From positions 1 to 64,000 of the IMG/VR virus record IMGVR_UViG_3300025168_000071: a DNA stretch of 64,000 bases; one strand, written 5' to 3'. The notes under the pieces were generated by a model. The model did not search any database. It was given only the letters and a program-made list of their open reading frames with translations, and was not told where the DNA came from. The stretch's first letter is position 1; the number at the start of each line of letters is the position of its first letter. A program made the translations under genes and the position numbers. The stretch is from a virus. Shown in pieces: positions 32,512 through 39,376 of this stretch.

Positions 32512-33005
32512 GACACCAAGGCAAGATCGCGTACTGGGTAGTGGTTGGCGCGCTGGTATCGTGCGTTCTTACCTACCCACTTGACTGATACATAATCACT
32601 GCCGGCGACACCGGAAGTGGTACCCGTCACCATGCCAACCAAACCCGCATAGCCTTGACGGTTAGCACGCTTGTTATCCTTGCCTCTCACCAGTTGGCCG
32701 GCCTTAAACTTTGATGGCTTCGGAAGGATCGATTCGACCATCTGAGTCGCGTTGTCACGGAATGAGCCAGCGAAATAGTCAGACTGAGAATCAGAGTGAT
32801 CATCGCAACGGCGAACGTGGAAGTTGCACGCATCAGCTTCAAGTTGATGCTCCCAACCGGCTGACATCGCTCCGTTAGCCAAGAACGAGCCAACATAATC
32901 GTTATGCTCAAAGTGCCAGCGCGTTCCGTTATATTCTACATCAATATCAATGCCCTGCTTCTTAAAGTGAGTTTTGATTTTCTTGATTACTGCTTTTACT
33001 TTCAT
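32508..33005 (-). CDS. Two-domain protein with a GDLV-type C-terminal half
   Basis: 165 aa from MKVKAVIKKIKTHFKKQGID; the first ~95 residues are an alpha/beta domain with conserved His/Asp (CDDHSDSQSDYFAG). The second half, FKAGQLVRGKDNKRANRQGY then GLVGMVTGTTS, YVSVKWVG and VRDLALVS, has the strand order of the GDLV family. This fusion shows the small domain can be an appendage. Confidence 0.6.
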   Translation of the reverse strand: MKVKAVIKKIKTHFKKQGIDIDVEYNGTRWHFEHNDYVGSFLANGAMSAGWEHQLEADACNFHVRRCDDHSDSQSDYFAGSFRDNATQMVESILPKPSKFKAGQLVRGKDNKRANRQGYAGLVGMVTGTTSGVAGSDYVSVKWVGKNARYQRANHYPVRDLALVS

Positions 33006-33166
33006 GCTACCACCTCCATATCTTCGCACTTGACCCAGCCTGTTGACCGGTTGTGTGGCCAAAAGATTTGTGCAAGCTCTCCAACCATCTTCATCACAAG
33101 ACCCATGCGGGCCGTGTGGTTTTCCATTCTGAACTTACTCTTAACAACGCTTCCGACTTCAATCAT
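33002..33166 (-). CDS. GDLV-family relative
   Basis: 54 aa: MIEVGSVVKSKFRMENHTAR, MGLVMKMVGEL, CEDMEVVA. VGSVV in place of VGDLV. ATGA overlap with the two-domain gene; preceded by the near-consensus three-box promoter. Confidence 0.6.
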   Translation of the reverse strand: MIEVGSVVKSKFRMENHTARMGLVMKMVGELAQIFWPHNRSTGWVKCEDMEVVA

Positions 33167-33193
33167 AGATTTCTCTCCTTACTTGGTATGACC

Positions 33194-33248
33194 ATTATAC
33201 CAAAAAAACGAGGGCAAGTCAACAACAAAGTTGTCAAGTAGATGTCAA
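33194..33248 (-). promoter_or_regulatory. Three-box TTGAC promoter
   Basis: TTGACA, 11 bp, TTGACA, 15 bp, -35 TTGACT, 17 bp, TATAAT. Upstream TGA lies in the distal box. Confidence 0.85.
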
Positions 33249-33526
33249 GCCTCTTTAAGGCTATTCCAGTAGGAATCTACAAACTGCTTGCACTCCTTTA
33301 GTCCTGAGAACGTAGGGCTAACCCCTTTGCGTTCGCAGTTGGTCATGTGGTCCTCGCACACACGGCCGTATTCACGCACGAACTTGATGAGTGGAATCTT
33401 TGCAAATACCGCTTTCTTAGAGGGGTATTGAGATTTGCTGTGTTTAGCAACTAATATGCGGGCAATCGTCAGAGCGTCATCCAATCCTTGCGGATCGTCT
33501 GTGTCCAGCACCAGAGTCATCTTCAT
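33245..33526 (-). CDS. Hypothetical protein, DTDDP start
   Basis: 93 aa: KMTLVLDTDDPQGLDDALTI then ARILVAKHSK and a Cys-containing C-terminal half. The LxLDTDDPxxLxDALxIA start occurs in several phage proteins I have seen described only as hypothetical. Function unknown. Confidence 0.6.
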   Translation of the reverse strand: MKMTLVLDTDDPQGLDDALTIARILVAKHSKSQYPSKKAVFAKIPLIKFVREYGRVCEDHMTNCERKGVSPTFSGLKECKQFVDSYWNSLKEA

Positions 33527-33702
33527 TTTATTACCTTCAGAGCCGTGTGGATGTGTAAGGTTTGGCTACCGGGTTGGTTGTCACTTTCAGGGCCTTTGTG
33601 AAGCCTGACCCACGTATCGCTTTCGACCTCTACCACCAGAAAAATCCCCTTCTCGCTCTCGCGATAAGGTCGTGCGAACTGAACCAGATCACCGACTTTC
33701 AC
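33523..33702 (-). CDS. GDLV-family module, cluster B
   Basis: 59 aa from GTG: VKVGDLVQFARPYRESEKGI, FLVVEVES, VRLHKGPE, LKVIK. ATGA overlap with the DTDDP gene and a 14-nt seam overlap with the next module. Confidence 0.7.
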   Translation of the reverse strand: MKVGDLVQFARPYRESEKGIFLVVEVESDTWVRLHKGPESDNQPGSQTLHIHTALKVIK

Positions 33703-33859
33703 TCAGCACCTCACAATGGTGCGCCGGGAATCCTGTTCTAACATACTGGGTTTTCAGAAATAACAAATCTACAAACGCTTCACTCGCGATTGTAATAGAT
33801 GTGGTTAACACAATCGCAACATTACCCTTTCGGGTTCTCACAATGTCACCTACCTGCAT
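33689..33859 (-). CDS. GDIV-family module, cluster B
   Basis: 56 aa: MQVGDIVRTRKGNVAIVLTT, a hydrophobic strand FVDLLFLKT, HHCEVLSESR. Ends in the SESR seam that encodes the next GTG start. Confidence 0.7.
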   Translation of the reverse strand: MQVGDIVRTRKGNVAIVLTTSITIASEAFVDLLFLKTQYVRTGFPAHHCEVLSESR

Positions 33860-34004
33860 TGACCACCTCCAAGTCCGTCATAAGAAGCCACATCCCGCAG
33901 CCGAGTATTTTAACCCAGTTTATTCGTGACTCCACAACAAGATGCGCGCCATGAACATTGATCAGATCAGGAAAGTTTGCTTTTACCAGATCACCGACTT
34001 GCAC
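33846..34004 (-). CDS. GDLV-family module, cluster B
   Basis: 52 aa from GTG: VQVGDLVKANFPDLINVHGA, HLVVESRINWVKIL, LEVVNAGR. Seam overlap of 14 nt at both ends. Confidence 0.7.
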   Translation of the reverse strand: MQVGDLVKANFPDLINVHGAHLVVESRINWVKILGCGMWLLMTDLEVVNAGR

Positions 34005-34188
34005 TGATCACCTCCAGATCGTAGTCAGCATGGGATACCGGCGCTTCTCCGTTCGCCCATAGGACAAGCCAATGTGAACCCCACTGCCAAGTCGAGCCTT
34101 GTCTGACAACAATACCCACTGGACCCAGCGATGGTGGCGGGAAAAGTCCAGAGCCTATCGACTGTTTTACTAAATCACCGACTTGCAT
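33991..34188 (-). CDS. GDLV-family module, cluster B
   Basis: 65 aa: MQVGDLVKQSIGSG, GPVGIVVRQGS, HWLVLWANGEAP, DYDLEVISASR. A full-length typical member. Its HWLVLW strand matches HWWRVLW of cluster A module 4. Confidence 0.75.
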   Translation of the reverse strand: MQVGDLVKQSIGSGLFPPPSLGPVGIVVRQGSTWQWGSHWLVLWANGEAPVSHADYDLEVISASR

Positions 34189-34381
34189 TTACTAACTCCA
34201 TTTGTCTGGTTCTGATCGGAAAGCTATCTTCATAGCCGGGGATCATCACATAGAATATATCCGGTCGCGACCCAAAGGCCACCGCGTCCAAGGGGTTGTG
34301 TGCTGGGTTGAACCTCCCCACAACCAGACCCACGGGCTTATTGTCTATCGTCATACATCTAACCAAATCACCTACTTGCAT
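34175..34381 (-). CDS. GDLV-family module, cluster B, promoter-proximal
   Basis: 68 aa from MQVGDLVRCMTIDN; an upstream ATG exists but lies between the -10 and this start. PVGLVVGRFNP, FYVMIPGYE and MELVNASR complete the pattern. It directly follows a three-box promoter. Confidence 0.7.
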   Translation of the reverse strand: MQVGDLVRCMTIDNKPVGLVVGRFNPAHNPLDAVAFGSRPDIFYVMIPGYEDSFPIRTRQMELVNASR

Positions 34382-34397
34382 TTTCTTCTCCTTACCC

Positions 34398-34538
34398 CTA
34401 TAATATAGCACCGGAGAGGCGAGTTGTCAAGGGGGGATTTGTCAAAGGCATGTCAACAATGAGGCGGGGCGTCGTGGGATCAAACACAGAGCCGGTACCG
34501 GGCTGGCTAAGGGCCACTAAGAGTGCGAGAAGCTTCAT
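34398..34538 (-). CDS. 46-aa exported peptide candidate overlapping a promoter
   Basis: Starts directly after the TAA of the upstream gene; GAGGA lies 10 nt before. MKLLALLVALSQPGTGSVFD resembles a signal peptide. The rest is encoded by the three-box promoter itself and stops inside its -10. Real translation is uncertain. Confidence 0.35.
   Translation of the reverse strand: MKLLALLVALSQPGTGSVFDPTTPRLIVDMPLTNPPLTTRLSGAIL
34402..34456 (-). promoter_or_regulatory. Three-box TTGAC promoter
   Basis: TTGACA, 11 bp, TTGACA, 15 bp, -35 TTGACA, 17 bp, TATATT on the minus strand; drives cluster B. Confidence 0.8.
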
Positions 34539-34901
34539 TTAGTCATCATCCTCAACTGCCGATGTAGCAGTGCCGGACATCATTCGCTTGTTCATTTCCT
34601 GACGCCGGATAGCTGCCAGCGATCCAGTACGGATCTGAAACTCTCCAAATGCTTCAGCGCCGGTATTAAACAACTCCTTCTCTTCGACCACGAAGGTGTG
34701 GCCGGTCAAGTCTCGGCTCCAATCGTCGTGGTGGCCACTGGCTTCGGCCAGCAGGTCATCATGTAGCTCGTTAAACTCGCTGATTTGATCGAGCTGCAAT
34801 GCGCCGGCGGCTGGAGAGCGCATTAAGGTAGCGGCGTGGGTGTCGAGCGCGAGCATGATCATTTCAAGCTCGCGCGGTGTCAGGGTGATAGTGCGGTCCA
34901 T
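34539..34901 (-). CDS. Helical acidic protein
   Basis: 120 aa: MDRTITLTPRELEMIMLALD onward, helical N-terminal half, then FVVEEKELFNTGAEAFGEF and a C-terminal VEDDD. No known motif. Confidence 0.55.
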   Translation of the reverse strand: MDRTITLTPRELEMIMLALDTHAATLMRSPAAGALQLDQISEFNELHDDLLAEASGHHDDWSRDLTGHTFVVEEKELFNTGAEAFGEFQIRTGSLAAIRRQEMNKRMMSGTATSAVEDDD

Positions 34902-34928
34902 TGGGTTCCTTTTTCAAAGTGTGTACCC

Positions 34929-34982
34929 ATTATCGCATAGGTAGCGCCTAAAGTCAAGTGACAAATGTCAAGGGAACGTCAA
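34929..34982 (-). promoter_or_regulatory. Three-box TTGAC promoter
   Basis: TTGACG, 11 bp, TTGACA, 14 bp, -35 TTGACT, 17 bp, GATAAT on the minus strand. Confidence 0.75.
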
Positions 34983-34987
34983 AGCCT

Positions 34988-35233
34988 CTAAGGCGGGGTA
35001 CGTGGTGGATCGGGGGCGGCTGATAACACCTCAAATCGATCCAGCGAGAAATGCGAACCTCGGACTTTGCTGCCATCGTATGACACCGGCTTAAGCCATG
35101 TGATTGCCACATGCTCAGACTGATCTATAGCACGCTTGGTGTAGTTTGTCACATAACCGACTGCACCAATAAACATCGGATAGCGATCATTGGCAATACC
35201 CACATATTTTAGGATTGCTCCCAGCATTTTCAT
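34988..35233 (-). CDS. Small beta-rich protein
   Basis: 81 aa: MKMLGAILKYVGIANDRYPM, GAVGYVTNY, VAITWLKPVS, LDRFEVLSAAP. No GDLV, but the G-x-V...V-x-W...FEVLS landmarks fit the family. ATGA overlap with the next gene. Confidence 0.55.
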   Translation of the reverse strand: MKMLGAILKYVGIANDRYPMFIGAVGYVTNYTKRAIDQSEHVAITWLKPVSYDGSKVRGSHFSLDRFEVLSAAPDPPRTPP

Positions 35234-35568
35234 CCTTGCACCTGTGTTACATTATAATCAAGGAAGAAGTTGCGGTCACTCATTCGGTGGTAACCCAGTT
35301 CTTGCCATTCGTTAAAGATTATCCATAGCTGTTCGCTTTCAAGGGCGCCCATTTTATCCAAATCCCATTCGGGAGCTTCTGTCTGTTCACCGTCTGTTTC
35401 CCGGTAGGGGTTACAATCGTTCGCGAACTTCACTGCATCTTTTGTACTGTTAACCTGTAGAAAATCCAGCACTTCAGCTATAGCCATTAAGGCGCAACCT
35501 TTTTGCGTGAAGTGAACGGTACTAAACAGTTCATTTTCATAGCTACCATGTAAAACCCAAACTTTCAT
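35230..35568 (-). CDS. Hypothetical protein
   Basis: 112 aa: VWVLHGSYENELFSTVHFTQ then acidic helical body with LWIIFNEWQELGYHRMSDR. Function unknown. Confidence 0.55.
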   Translation of the reverse strand: MKVWVLHGSYENELFSTVHFTQKGCALMAIAEVLDFLQVNSTKDAVKFANDCNPYRETDGEQTEAPEWDLDKMGALESEQLWIIFNEWQELGYHRMSDRNFFLDYNVTQVQG

Positions 35569-35912
35569 TCCGCGCCCGCTCTTTTTGCTTTACTTTCCTC
35601 AAGCATATTGTTCACCCATGCGCCATTAAACTCGGCAGCGTATTGATCGCGCAACACAAGCAGGGTTTCACCGTCCTTAGTTTCATTCCGCAGCTTGTAG
35701 CCGGGAATCAAGAACTCGGTACCGGTCGGGGCGCCTATGAAGACCTCACAAATCGCGTAGGGTACGGACTTTGAGCCATGGCGTGTCTCACCAGTCTTCT
35801 TATCCTTCCAGCTACGCCGGAACCGGCGAAACTGCATGTCAACCACGCGGGCCTGAATCATGCCCGTGGTGGCGGGGATTACTACGATGTCGTTTTTCTT
35901 GAGATATGCCAT
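35565..35912 (-). CDS. Small beta-barrel-like protein
   Basis: 115 aa: LKKNDIVVIPATTGMIQARV then basic loop (RRFRRSWKDKKTG) and strand YAICEVFIG. A NDIV start and VxxMxF strand relate it to the GDLV fold; the C-terminal helix is extra. Confidence 0.55.
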   Translation of the reverse strand: MAYLKKNDIVVIPATTGMIQARVVDMQFRRFRRSWKDKKTGETRHGSKSVPYAICEVFIGAPTGTEFLIPGYKLRNETKDGETLLVLRDQYAAEFNGAWVNNMLEESKAKRAGAE

Positions 35913-35939
35913 TTGTGGCTCCTTTTACTTTACCCTTAT

Positions 35940-35994
35940 AGTATAGCACCGATGAGCGGTGAAGTCAAGAGTTTGCCTGTCAAGAGAATGTCAA
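35940..35994 (-). promoter_or_regulatory. Three-box TTGAC promoter
   Basis: TTGACA, 11 bp, TTGACA, 15 bp, -35 TTGACT, 17 bp, TATACT. The TGA of the gene ending at 35991 is in the distal box. Confidence 0.85.
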
Positions 35995-36218
35995 GAGGCG
36001 CTAATCACTTTTATTTCGGATAGGCCCGCTGCCCAACCAATCACGATTTCTTGACCGCAATAAAGCGCGACGAATAGCGCATCATTGGGCGGATCGTATT
36101 GTTCCAATACTAACATTGGACCGATCCAGCCTTCATCGTTGGGCGGTGGCACAATCACCCGACCATCGCCATCGCGTGTCCATCCATCACGGTGCATGAC
36201 AATATCGCCGATTTTCAT
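35991..36218 (-). CDS. GDIV-family small protein
   Basis: 75 aa from the ATG 6 nt after AGGAGAG: MKIGDIVMHRDGWTRDG, IGPMLVLEQYD, LFVALYCG, EIKVISAS. Typical end of the family. Confidence 0.65.
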   Translation of the reverse strand: MKIGDIVMHRDGWTRDGDGRVIVPPPNDEGWIGPMLVLEQYDPPNDALFVALYCGQEIVIGWAAGLSEIKVISAS

Positions 36219-36229
36219 TATCAACTCTC

Positions 36230-36622
36230 CTAATACGCCGCACTACGCTCAATGTGGATGTCAAAGCCCCAGCCGGCCACCTCATTGTCATCCATTTCTT
36301 CACCAATGCGAACGAAGCGGAAAAACTCTGAGGCAGCTTCAACTTCGTCCTCTCCATTTTCCTTCTTTTTTCCTGTGGGGATGGTTTCCTCATCACACCA
36401 CATGATAAAGTCTTGAATGGCGGATACTCCCTCGCAAGAGTCGTACCACTTGATCTGATCCCAACGGAACAGAAACGCGCCTTTAATGTCGTAGTAGTCC
36501 TTGACCATTTCGCTGTCTCTCCAGCACATTTCTCGCGCTTCGGGCGACTTTGCCATTGTGACCATAAACTGAGGCATAACCTCTGGACCGACTGCCAATA
36601 TAACTTCTGAACGATAACCCAT
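36230..36622 (-). CDS. Hypothetical GYRSEV protein
   Basis: 130 aa starting MGYRSEVILAVGPEVMPQFM, a start seen in other phage hypothetical proteins. The C-terminal part (FFRFVRIGEE, VAGWGFDIHIERSAAY) is beta-rich. Function unknown. Confidence 0.65.
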   Translation of the reverse strand: MGYRSEVILAVGPEVMPQFMVTMAKSPEAREMCWRDSEMVKDYYDIKGAFLFRWDQIKWYDSCEGVSAIQDFIMWCDEETIPTGKKKENGEDEVEAASEFFRFVRIGEEMDDNEVAGWGFDIHIERSAAY

Positions 36623-36652
36623 TGTTGCTCTCCTTTCTTGAACTTCCCCTAT

Positions 36653-36707
36653 ATTATAGCCCCTGCGTACGCAAAAGTCAAGAGAACTCTTGTCAAGTAA
36701 ATGTCAG
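36653..36707 (-). promoter_or_regulatory. Three-box TTGAC promoter
   Basis: CTGACA, 11 bp, TTGACA, 15 bp, -35 TTGACT, 17 bp, TATAAT. Here the upstream TGA lies in the middle box. Confidence 0.85.
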
Positions 36708-36890
36708 GCCGGCTTCGCTGAGAACTTCGATCTCATCCTTCTGGGGGGAGAGAACATGTACGGCGGCGCGCTCAATGCACCACATCTGCCAAACCGCAAG
36801 GGGGCCGCTATCGGGTGTCTCCATAATAAATCCGTGATACCACTGATCATCAGGCTCATAGCGCACACGAATAAGATCACCAAGGTTCAT
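36693..36890 (-). CDS. GDLI-family module, cluster C
   Basis: 65 aa: MNLGDLIRVRYEPDDQWYHG, FIMETPDS, MWCIERAAV, EIEVLSEAG. 4-nt overlap with the next module rather than 14. Confidence 0.65.
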   Translation of the reverse strand: MNLGDLIRVRYEPDDQWYHGFIMETPDSGPLAVWQMWCIERAAVHVLSPQKDEIEVLSEAGLTFT

Positions 36891-37117
36891 TTGATCGAGG
36901 GCGGGCCAATAACCTTGACATACCCTTGTGCTATATCGAACTCATCAAGGCGCGTTTGGCCACAATCAAACGACACGTGCCACCCATTGCGGGAAGCTGG
37001 GCCGGCAACCAGCCCAATGCGATTGGATTGGCCGTGACAAAAGAAACATTCACAATCAAAGTCTGACCAGCCTGAAGTTCCGCATGCGCGCACTTGGATT
37101 AGATCACCTACTTTCAC
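36887..37117 (-). CDS. GDLI-family module with Cys cluster, cluster C
   Basis: 76 aa from GTG: VKVGDLIQVRACGTSGWSDF, DCECFFCHGQ, IGLVAGPAS, VKVIGPP. Three Cys within DCECFFC may bind metal, unusual in the family. Confidence 0.65.
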   Translation of the reverse strand: MKVGDLIQVRACGTSGWSDFDCECFFCHGQSNRIGLVAGPASRNGWHVSFDCGQTRLDEFDIAQGYVKVIGPPSIK

Positions 37118-37361
37118 TGATCACTTCCAAAGAGTTGGCAGCAAAGTTCTGGCTCACTTTTCCACATGACCACACAACATCAACCAAGATGCCGCCGAGC
37201 CACTTTGTCCACTGACTATAGCCTCCACCGTCGCCGTCGCCGGCACGAACTGGCGTGTGTACTGCTATAATGGTGCCGACCGAACGCATGCGTTTGGGAT
37301 CCTCTGTATGGCGGATCTTAAGAACGCGGTTACTTTGTATCACCAGATCACCGACTTTCAC
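37104..37361 (-). CDS. GDLV-family module, cluster C
   Basis: 85 aa from GTG: VKVGDLVIQSNRVLKIRH, SVGTIIAVHT, ILVDVVWSCG, NSLEVISESR. The seam starting codon of the next downstream gene lies in ISESR. Confidence 0.7.
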   Translation of the reverse strand: MKVGDLVIQSNRVLKIRHTEDPKRMRSVGTIIAVHTPVRAGDGDGGGYSQWTKWLGGILVDVVWSCGKVSQNFAANSLEVISESR

Positions 37362-37453
37362 AGCATGCCCCGTAGTGCATAGACAAGGCATGCAGTGGCG
37401 GCGATTATACCCCCAACGCTAATCAATATCGTCATTTGTTCATCTGCTTTCAC
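37358..37453 (-). CDS. 31-aa membrane micro-peptide using the seam
   Basis: VKADEQMTILISVGGIIAAT then ACLVYALRGML, one hydrophobic segment. The GTG sits in the EVISESR seam of the upstream module (14-nt overlap); an internal ATG (37435) would give 25 aa. Coupled to the next gene by ATGA-type overlap. Confidence 0.5.
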   Translation of the reverse strand: MKADEQMTILISVGGIIAATACLVYALRGML

Positions 37454-37628
37454 TTATTACCTCCAGCCATGGTTCAGGTTCCCAGTCCACTTTGCCTGAA
37501 CCACCTATCCATATTATGCCTATTTGCGGCTTTCTTGCGGAAATAGCTTTAGGATGCCGACCCACAACAATACCGACATGGGTGCCGGTACCCATCCTCA
37601 CCAGATCACCTTTTTTAATGCGCGCCAT
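37440..37628 (-). CDS. GDLV-family module, cluster C
   Basis: 62 aa: MARIKKGDLVRMGTGTHVG, IVVGRHPKA, IGIIWIGGSGK, WLEVISESR. 14-nt overlaps on both sides. Confidence 0.7.
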   Translation of the reverse strand: MARIKKGDLVRMGTGTHVGIVVGRHPKAISARKPQIGIIWIGGSGKVDWEPEPWLEVISESR

Positions 37629-37809
37629 TTATCACCTTGATATACCCAATCGGATACCACTGTTCTTGTCCGTGTTTCAAGATTTTAACTAACCCCAAGC
37701 CGTTTGGGTGGTTCTCACTCCTATTGACCTCCAGCACAATGCTGATAAATCCTTCGCCGGTACGGGGGCGGGCGTTGCATGCCACCGTGACCAAATCACC
37801 GACTTCCAC
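37615..37809 (-). CDS. GDLV-family module, cluster C
   Basis: 64 aa from GTG: VEVGDLVTVACNARPRTG, FISIVLEVNRS, LVKILKHGQEQW, IKVINGAH. Start lies in the EVIGGSR seam of the upstream membrane protein. Confidence 0.7.
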   Translation of the reverse strand: MEVGDLVTVACNARPRTGEGFISIVLEVNRSENHPNGLGLVKILKHGQEQWYPIGYIKVINGAH

Positions 37810-37948
37810 CGATCACCTCCATCACTTCGCTGCGCCATTGGCGATCCATCTGGCTGCGCGTACGCGCGACACCAATACCAAGACCGGTCACAAGACCGGC
37901 CGCCCAGCATGCTGCCATCCACATCAGGGGTTCAAAAAGTTCAATCAT
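37796..37948 (-). CDS. 50-aa membrane protein ending in the module seam
   Basis: MIELFEPLMWMAACWAAGLV then TGLGIGVARTRS, ending EVMEVIGGSR. One hydrophobic segment and a family-like C-terminus although the rest is unrelated, showing that non-family genes can be inserted in the array. Confidence 0.6.
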   Translation of the reverse strand: MIELFEPLMWMAACWAAGLVTGLGIGVARTRSQMDRQWRSEVMEVIGGSR

Positions 37949-37968
37949 TTTTTCTCCTTTATACCTAT

Positions 37969-38023
37969 AATATAACACCAAAACGGGTAGAAGTCAAGGT
38001 TTAAGTTGTCAAGAGGTTGTCAA
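37969..38023 (-). promoter_or_regulatory. Three-box TTGAC promoter
   Basis: TTGACA, 11 bp, TTGACA, 15 bp, -35 TTGACT, 17 bp, TATATT (minus strand); drives most of cluster C. Confidence 0.8.
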
Positions 38024-38201
38024 TGAGTTTAAGGTGTTCGCTTTTCTGCGTAACCGCTTCGGGGCTGCCAGTCCACAAAACTTTAACGTCAGTGTTACCG
38101 GTCCATTTGCCTGTTTCGACAACCAGACCCACATCCATCGCAACATCGTGAACGCGCTGAAAGTAATACGTCACCAGATCACCGGCTTTAATGCGATTCA
38201 C
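38001..38201 (-). CDS. GDLV-family module, cluster C
   Basis: 66 aa from GTG: VNRIKAGDLVTYYFQRVHDV, VGLVVETGKW, VKVLWTGSPE, LKLIDNLLTT. The gene runs into the distal boxes of the promoter at 37969. Confidence 0.65.
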   Translation of the reverse strand: MNRIKAGDLVTYYFQRVHDVAMDVGLVVETGKWTGNTDVKVLWTGSPEAVTQKSEHLKLIDNLLTT

Positions 38202-38346
38202 TGATCACCTCTACCGTGTGGAACAGCTTGTGATCCAGATGGCACACCCGCGCGCCCTCAAAGGCAATCTGGGCGCCCTGATTCGTGACGCCAATAACTA
38301 TTCCCGTTCCATAGGTTTCATCATAAACCAAATCACCGACTCGCAT
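38188..38346 (-). CDS. GDLV-family module, cluster C
   Basis: 52 aa: MRVGDLVYDETYGTGIVIGV, AQIAFEGARV, VEVISESH. 14-nt seam overlap with the downstream module. Confidence 0.7.
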   Translation of the reverse strand: MRVGDLVYDETYGTGIVIGVTNQGAQIAFEGARVCHLDHKLFHTVEVISESH

Positions 38347-38370
38347 TGACTAACTCCAATCTATACATAG

Positions 38371-38425
38371 ACTATATCATAAAGGGGGGGTGATTGCAAC
38401 ATGTTTCTTGTCAAGAAGATGTCAA
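38371..38425 (-). promoter_or_regulatory. Three-box promoter, variant -35
   Basis: TTGACA, 11 bp, TTGACA, 15 bp, TTGCAA, 17 bp, TATAGT (minus strand). The upstream gene's TGA lies in the middle box. Confidence 0.7.
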
Positions 38426-38623
38426 GGGTTCCAGCATCCTTGTGAAAGAGCGATCCGTGATTCGCCTTTCGCCGTTAACCATAAATGCATGGTTTATAAT
38501 GACCACCCCATCAGATCGGTTAATAACGCTCTCCCCCAAGTATAGCGCAATCTCACCCTTCCAAGTGCCGAATGTGTGATACTGCCCTCGTTTACTCAAT
38601 GTGTATAGCTCGCCAACCTTCAT
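38411..38623 (-). CDS. GELY-type family relative
   Basis: 70 aa: MKVGELYTLSKRGQYHTFGT, EIALYLGESV, VVIINHAFMVNG, MLEPLTSS. Same layout as the 109-aa GELY protein at 22.4 kb. Confidence 0.6.
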   Translation of the reverse strand: MKVGELYTLSKRGQYHTFGTWKGEIALYLGESVINRSDGVVIINHAFMVNGERRITDRSFTRMLEPLTSS

Positions 38624-38643
38624 ATCTCTCCTTTTATGCTTAT

Positions 38644-38698
38644 ACTATAGCACCTCCGAGATCGAAAGTCAACCCCGGAGTTGTCAAGTAAATGTCAG
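38644..38698 (-). promoter_or_regulatory. Three-box TTGAC promoter
   Basis: CTGACA, 11 bp, TTGACA, 15 bp, -35 TTGACT, 17 bp, TATAGT on the minus strand. Confidence 0.8.
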
Positions 38699-38706
38699 GT
38701 GAGCTT

Positions 38707-38922
38707 TTAGTTGTCGCCCCTCTTATCAAACATATCTTCGACGGAACCCGTAAAGCTATTCGGGGCCATTTCGCGAAGATTTTCCCGCGTGCGGTGGGCA
38801 ATGATGCGGTTGGCACTACGGCCGCCGCAATCCAAGCAAGTTGGATAGCCCAACTCCCTACGTTTATAGTTGTAGTCCTCGCCACATTCAGTGCATGTGG
38901 CATATCTAATCTTTGCTTTCAT
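38707..38922 (-). CDS. Small zinc-ribbon protein
   Basis: 71 aa with C10-x2-C13 and C29-x2-C32 (CTECGEDY, CLDCGG) and a helical Arg-rich C-terminus. Probably nucleic-acid or protein binding. Confidence 0.65.
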   Translation of the reverse strand: MKAKIRYATCTECGEDYNYKRRELGYPTCLDCGGRSANRIIAHRTRENLREMAPNSFTGSVEDMFDKRGDN

Positions 38923-39154
38923 AATACTCTCCTTCTTTGTTGTAGTAATAATAGCGGCGTCTTAAGTTGAAAAGGTTTATTTCCATTTCGGTGTCTTTGT
39001 CGCCAAAACAGACGGGGGCGCCGTTTAGCCAATGAATCTTCCAGACCATGTTGCCATGGCGCTCAAAGCGTTCCATTAAAATGCCTCGGTGTCCCGGGTA
39101 TTCGTGGTGGACGCCGGTGATGACTAAATCACCCACTCTAAACTTATACCGCAT
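38906..39154 (-). CDS. GDLV-family small protein
   Basis: 82 aa: MRYKFRVGDLVITGVHHEYP, RGILMERFERHG, WKIHWLNGAPV, then a Tyr-rich tail RRRYYYYNKEGEYY. Overlaps the zinc-ribbon gene by 17 nt. Confidence 0.7.
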   Translation of the reverse strand: MRYKFRVGDLVITGVHHEYPGHRGILMERFERHGNMVWKIHWLNGAPVCFGDKDTEMEINLFNLRRRYYYYNKEGEYYESKD

Positions 39155-39157
39155 TGA

Positions 39158-39223
39158 TTAGCTCCAGCATATCAGAGCGTATCCACCTGCGTGGTATGCC
39201 CATACTAAATCTCCCCGTTTCAT
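39158..39223 (-). pseudogene. Truncated or frameshifted GDLV module
   Basis: The frame gives MKRGDLVWAYHAGGYALICW S and stops. In the alternative frame the same DNA continues as WIRSDMLELINAV, a good family C-terminus leading into the next ATG. It looks like a module that lost its interior and its frame. Confidence 0.5.
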
Positions 39224-39295
39224 GCCTGTGTGCCTTATTGCGCTTGTGGAAAGGAAAAAAATAGCGCGAAGTTTTTCGACAACATCCCCTCTAAA

Positions 39296-39372
39296 TGGTG
39301 GACCCTGTGGGACTTGAACCCACGACCGACCGGTTATGAGCCGGATGCTCTGACCAACTGAGCTAAGGGTCC
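39296..39372 (-). tRNA. tRNA with CAU anticodon (Met, or Ile2)
   Basis: Cloverleaf with acceptor GGACCCT/AGGGTCC, loop CTCATAA and encoded CCA. The overall sequence resembles both elongator tRNA-Met and the tRNA-Ile2 whose C34 is modified to lysidine; I cannot decide between them. The top anticodon-stem pair is T-T. Confidence 0.9.
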
Positions 39373-39376
39373 GTTT

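Noticed and set aside
23110-38346. Seam repeats as a CRISPR-like array
   Set aside because: The repeats fall at gene junctions in coding frames and spacing varies with gene length.
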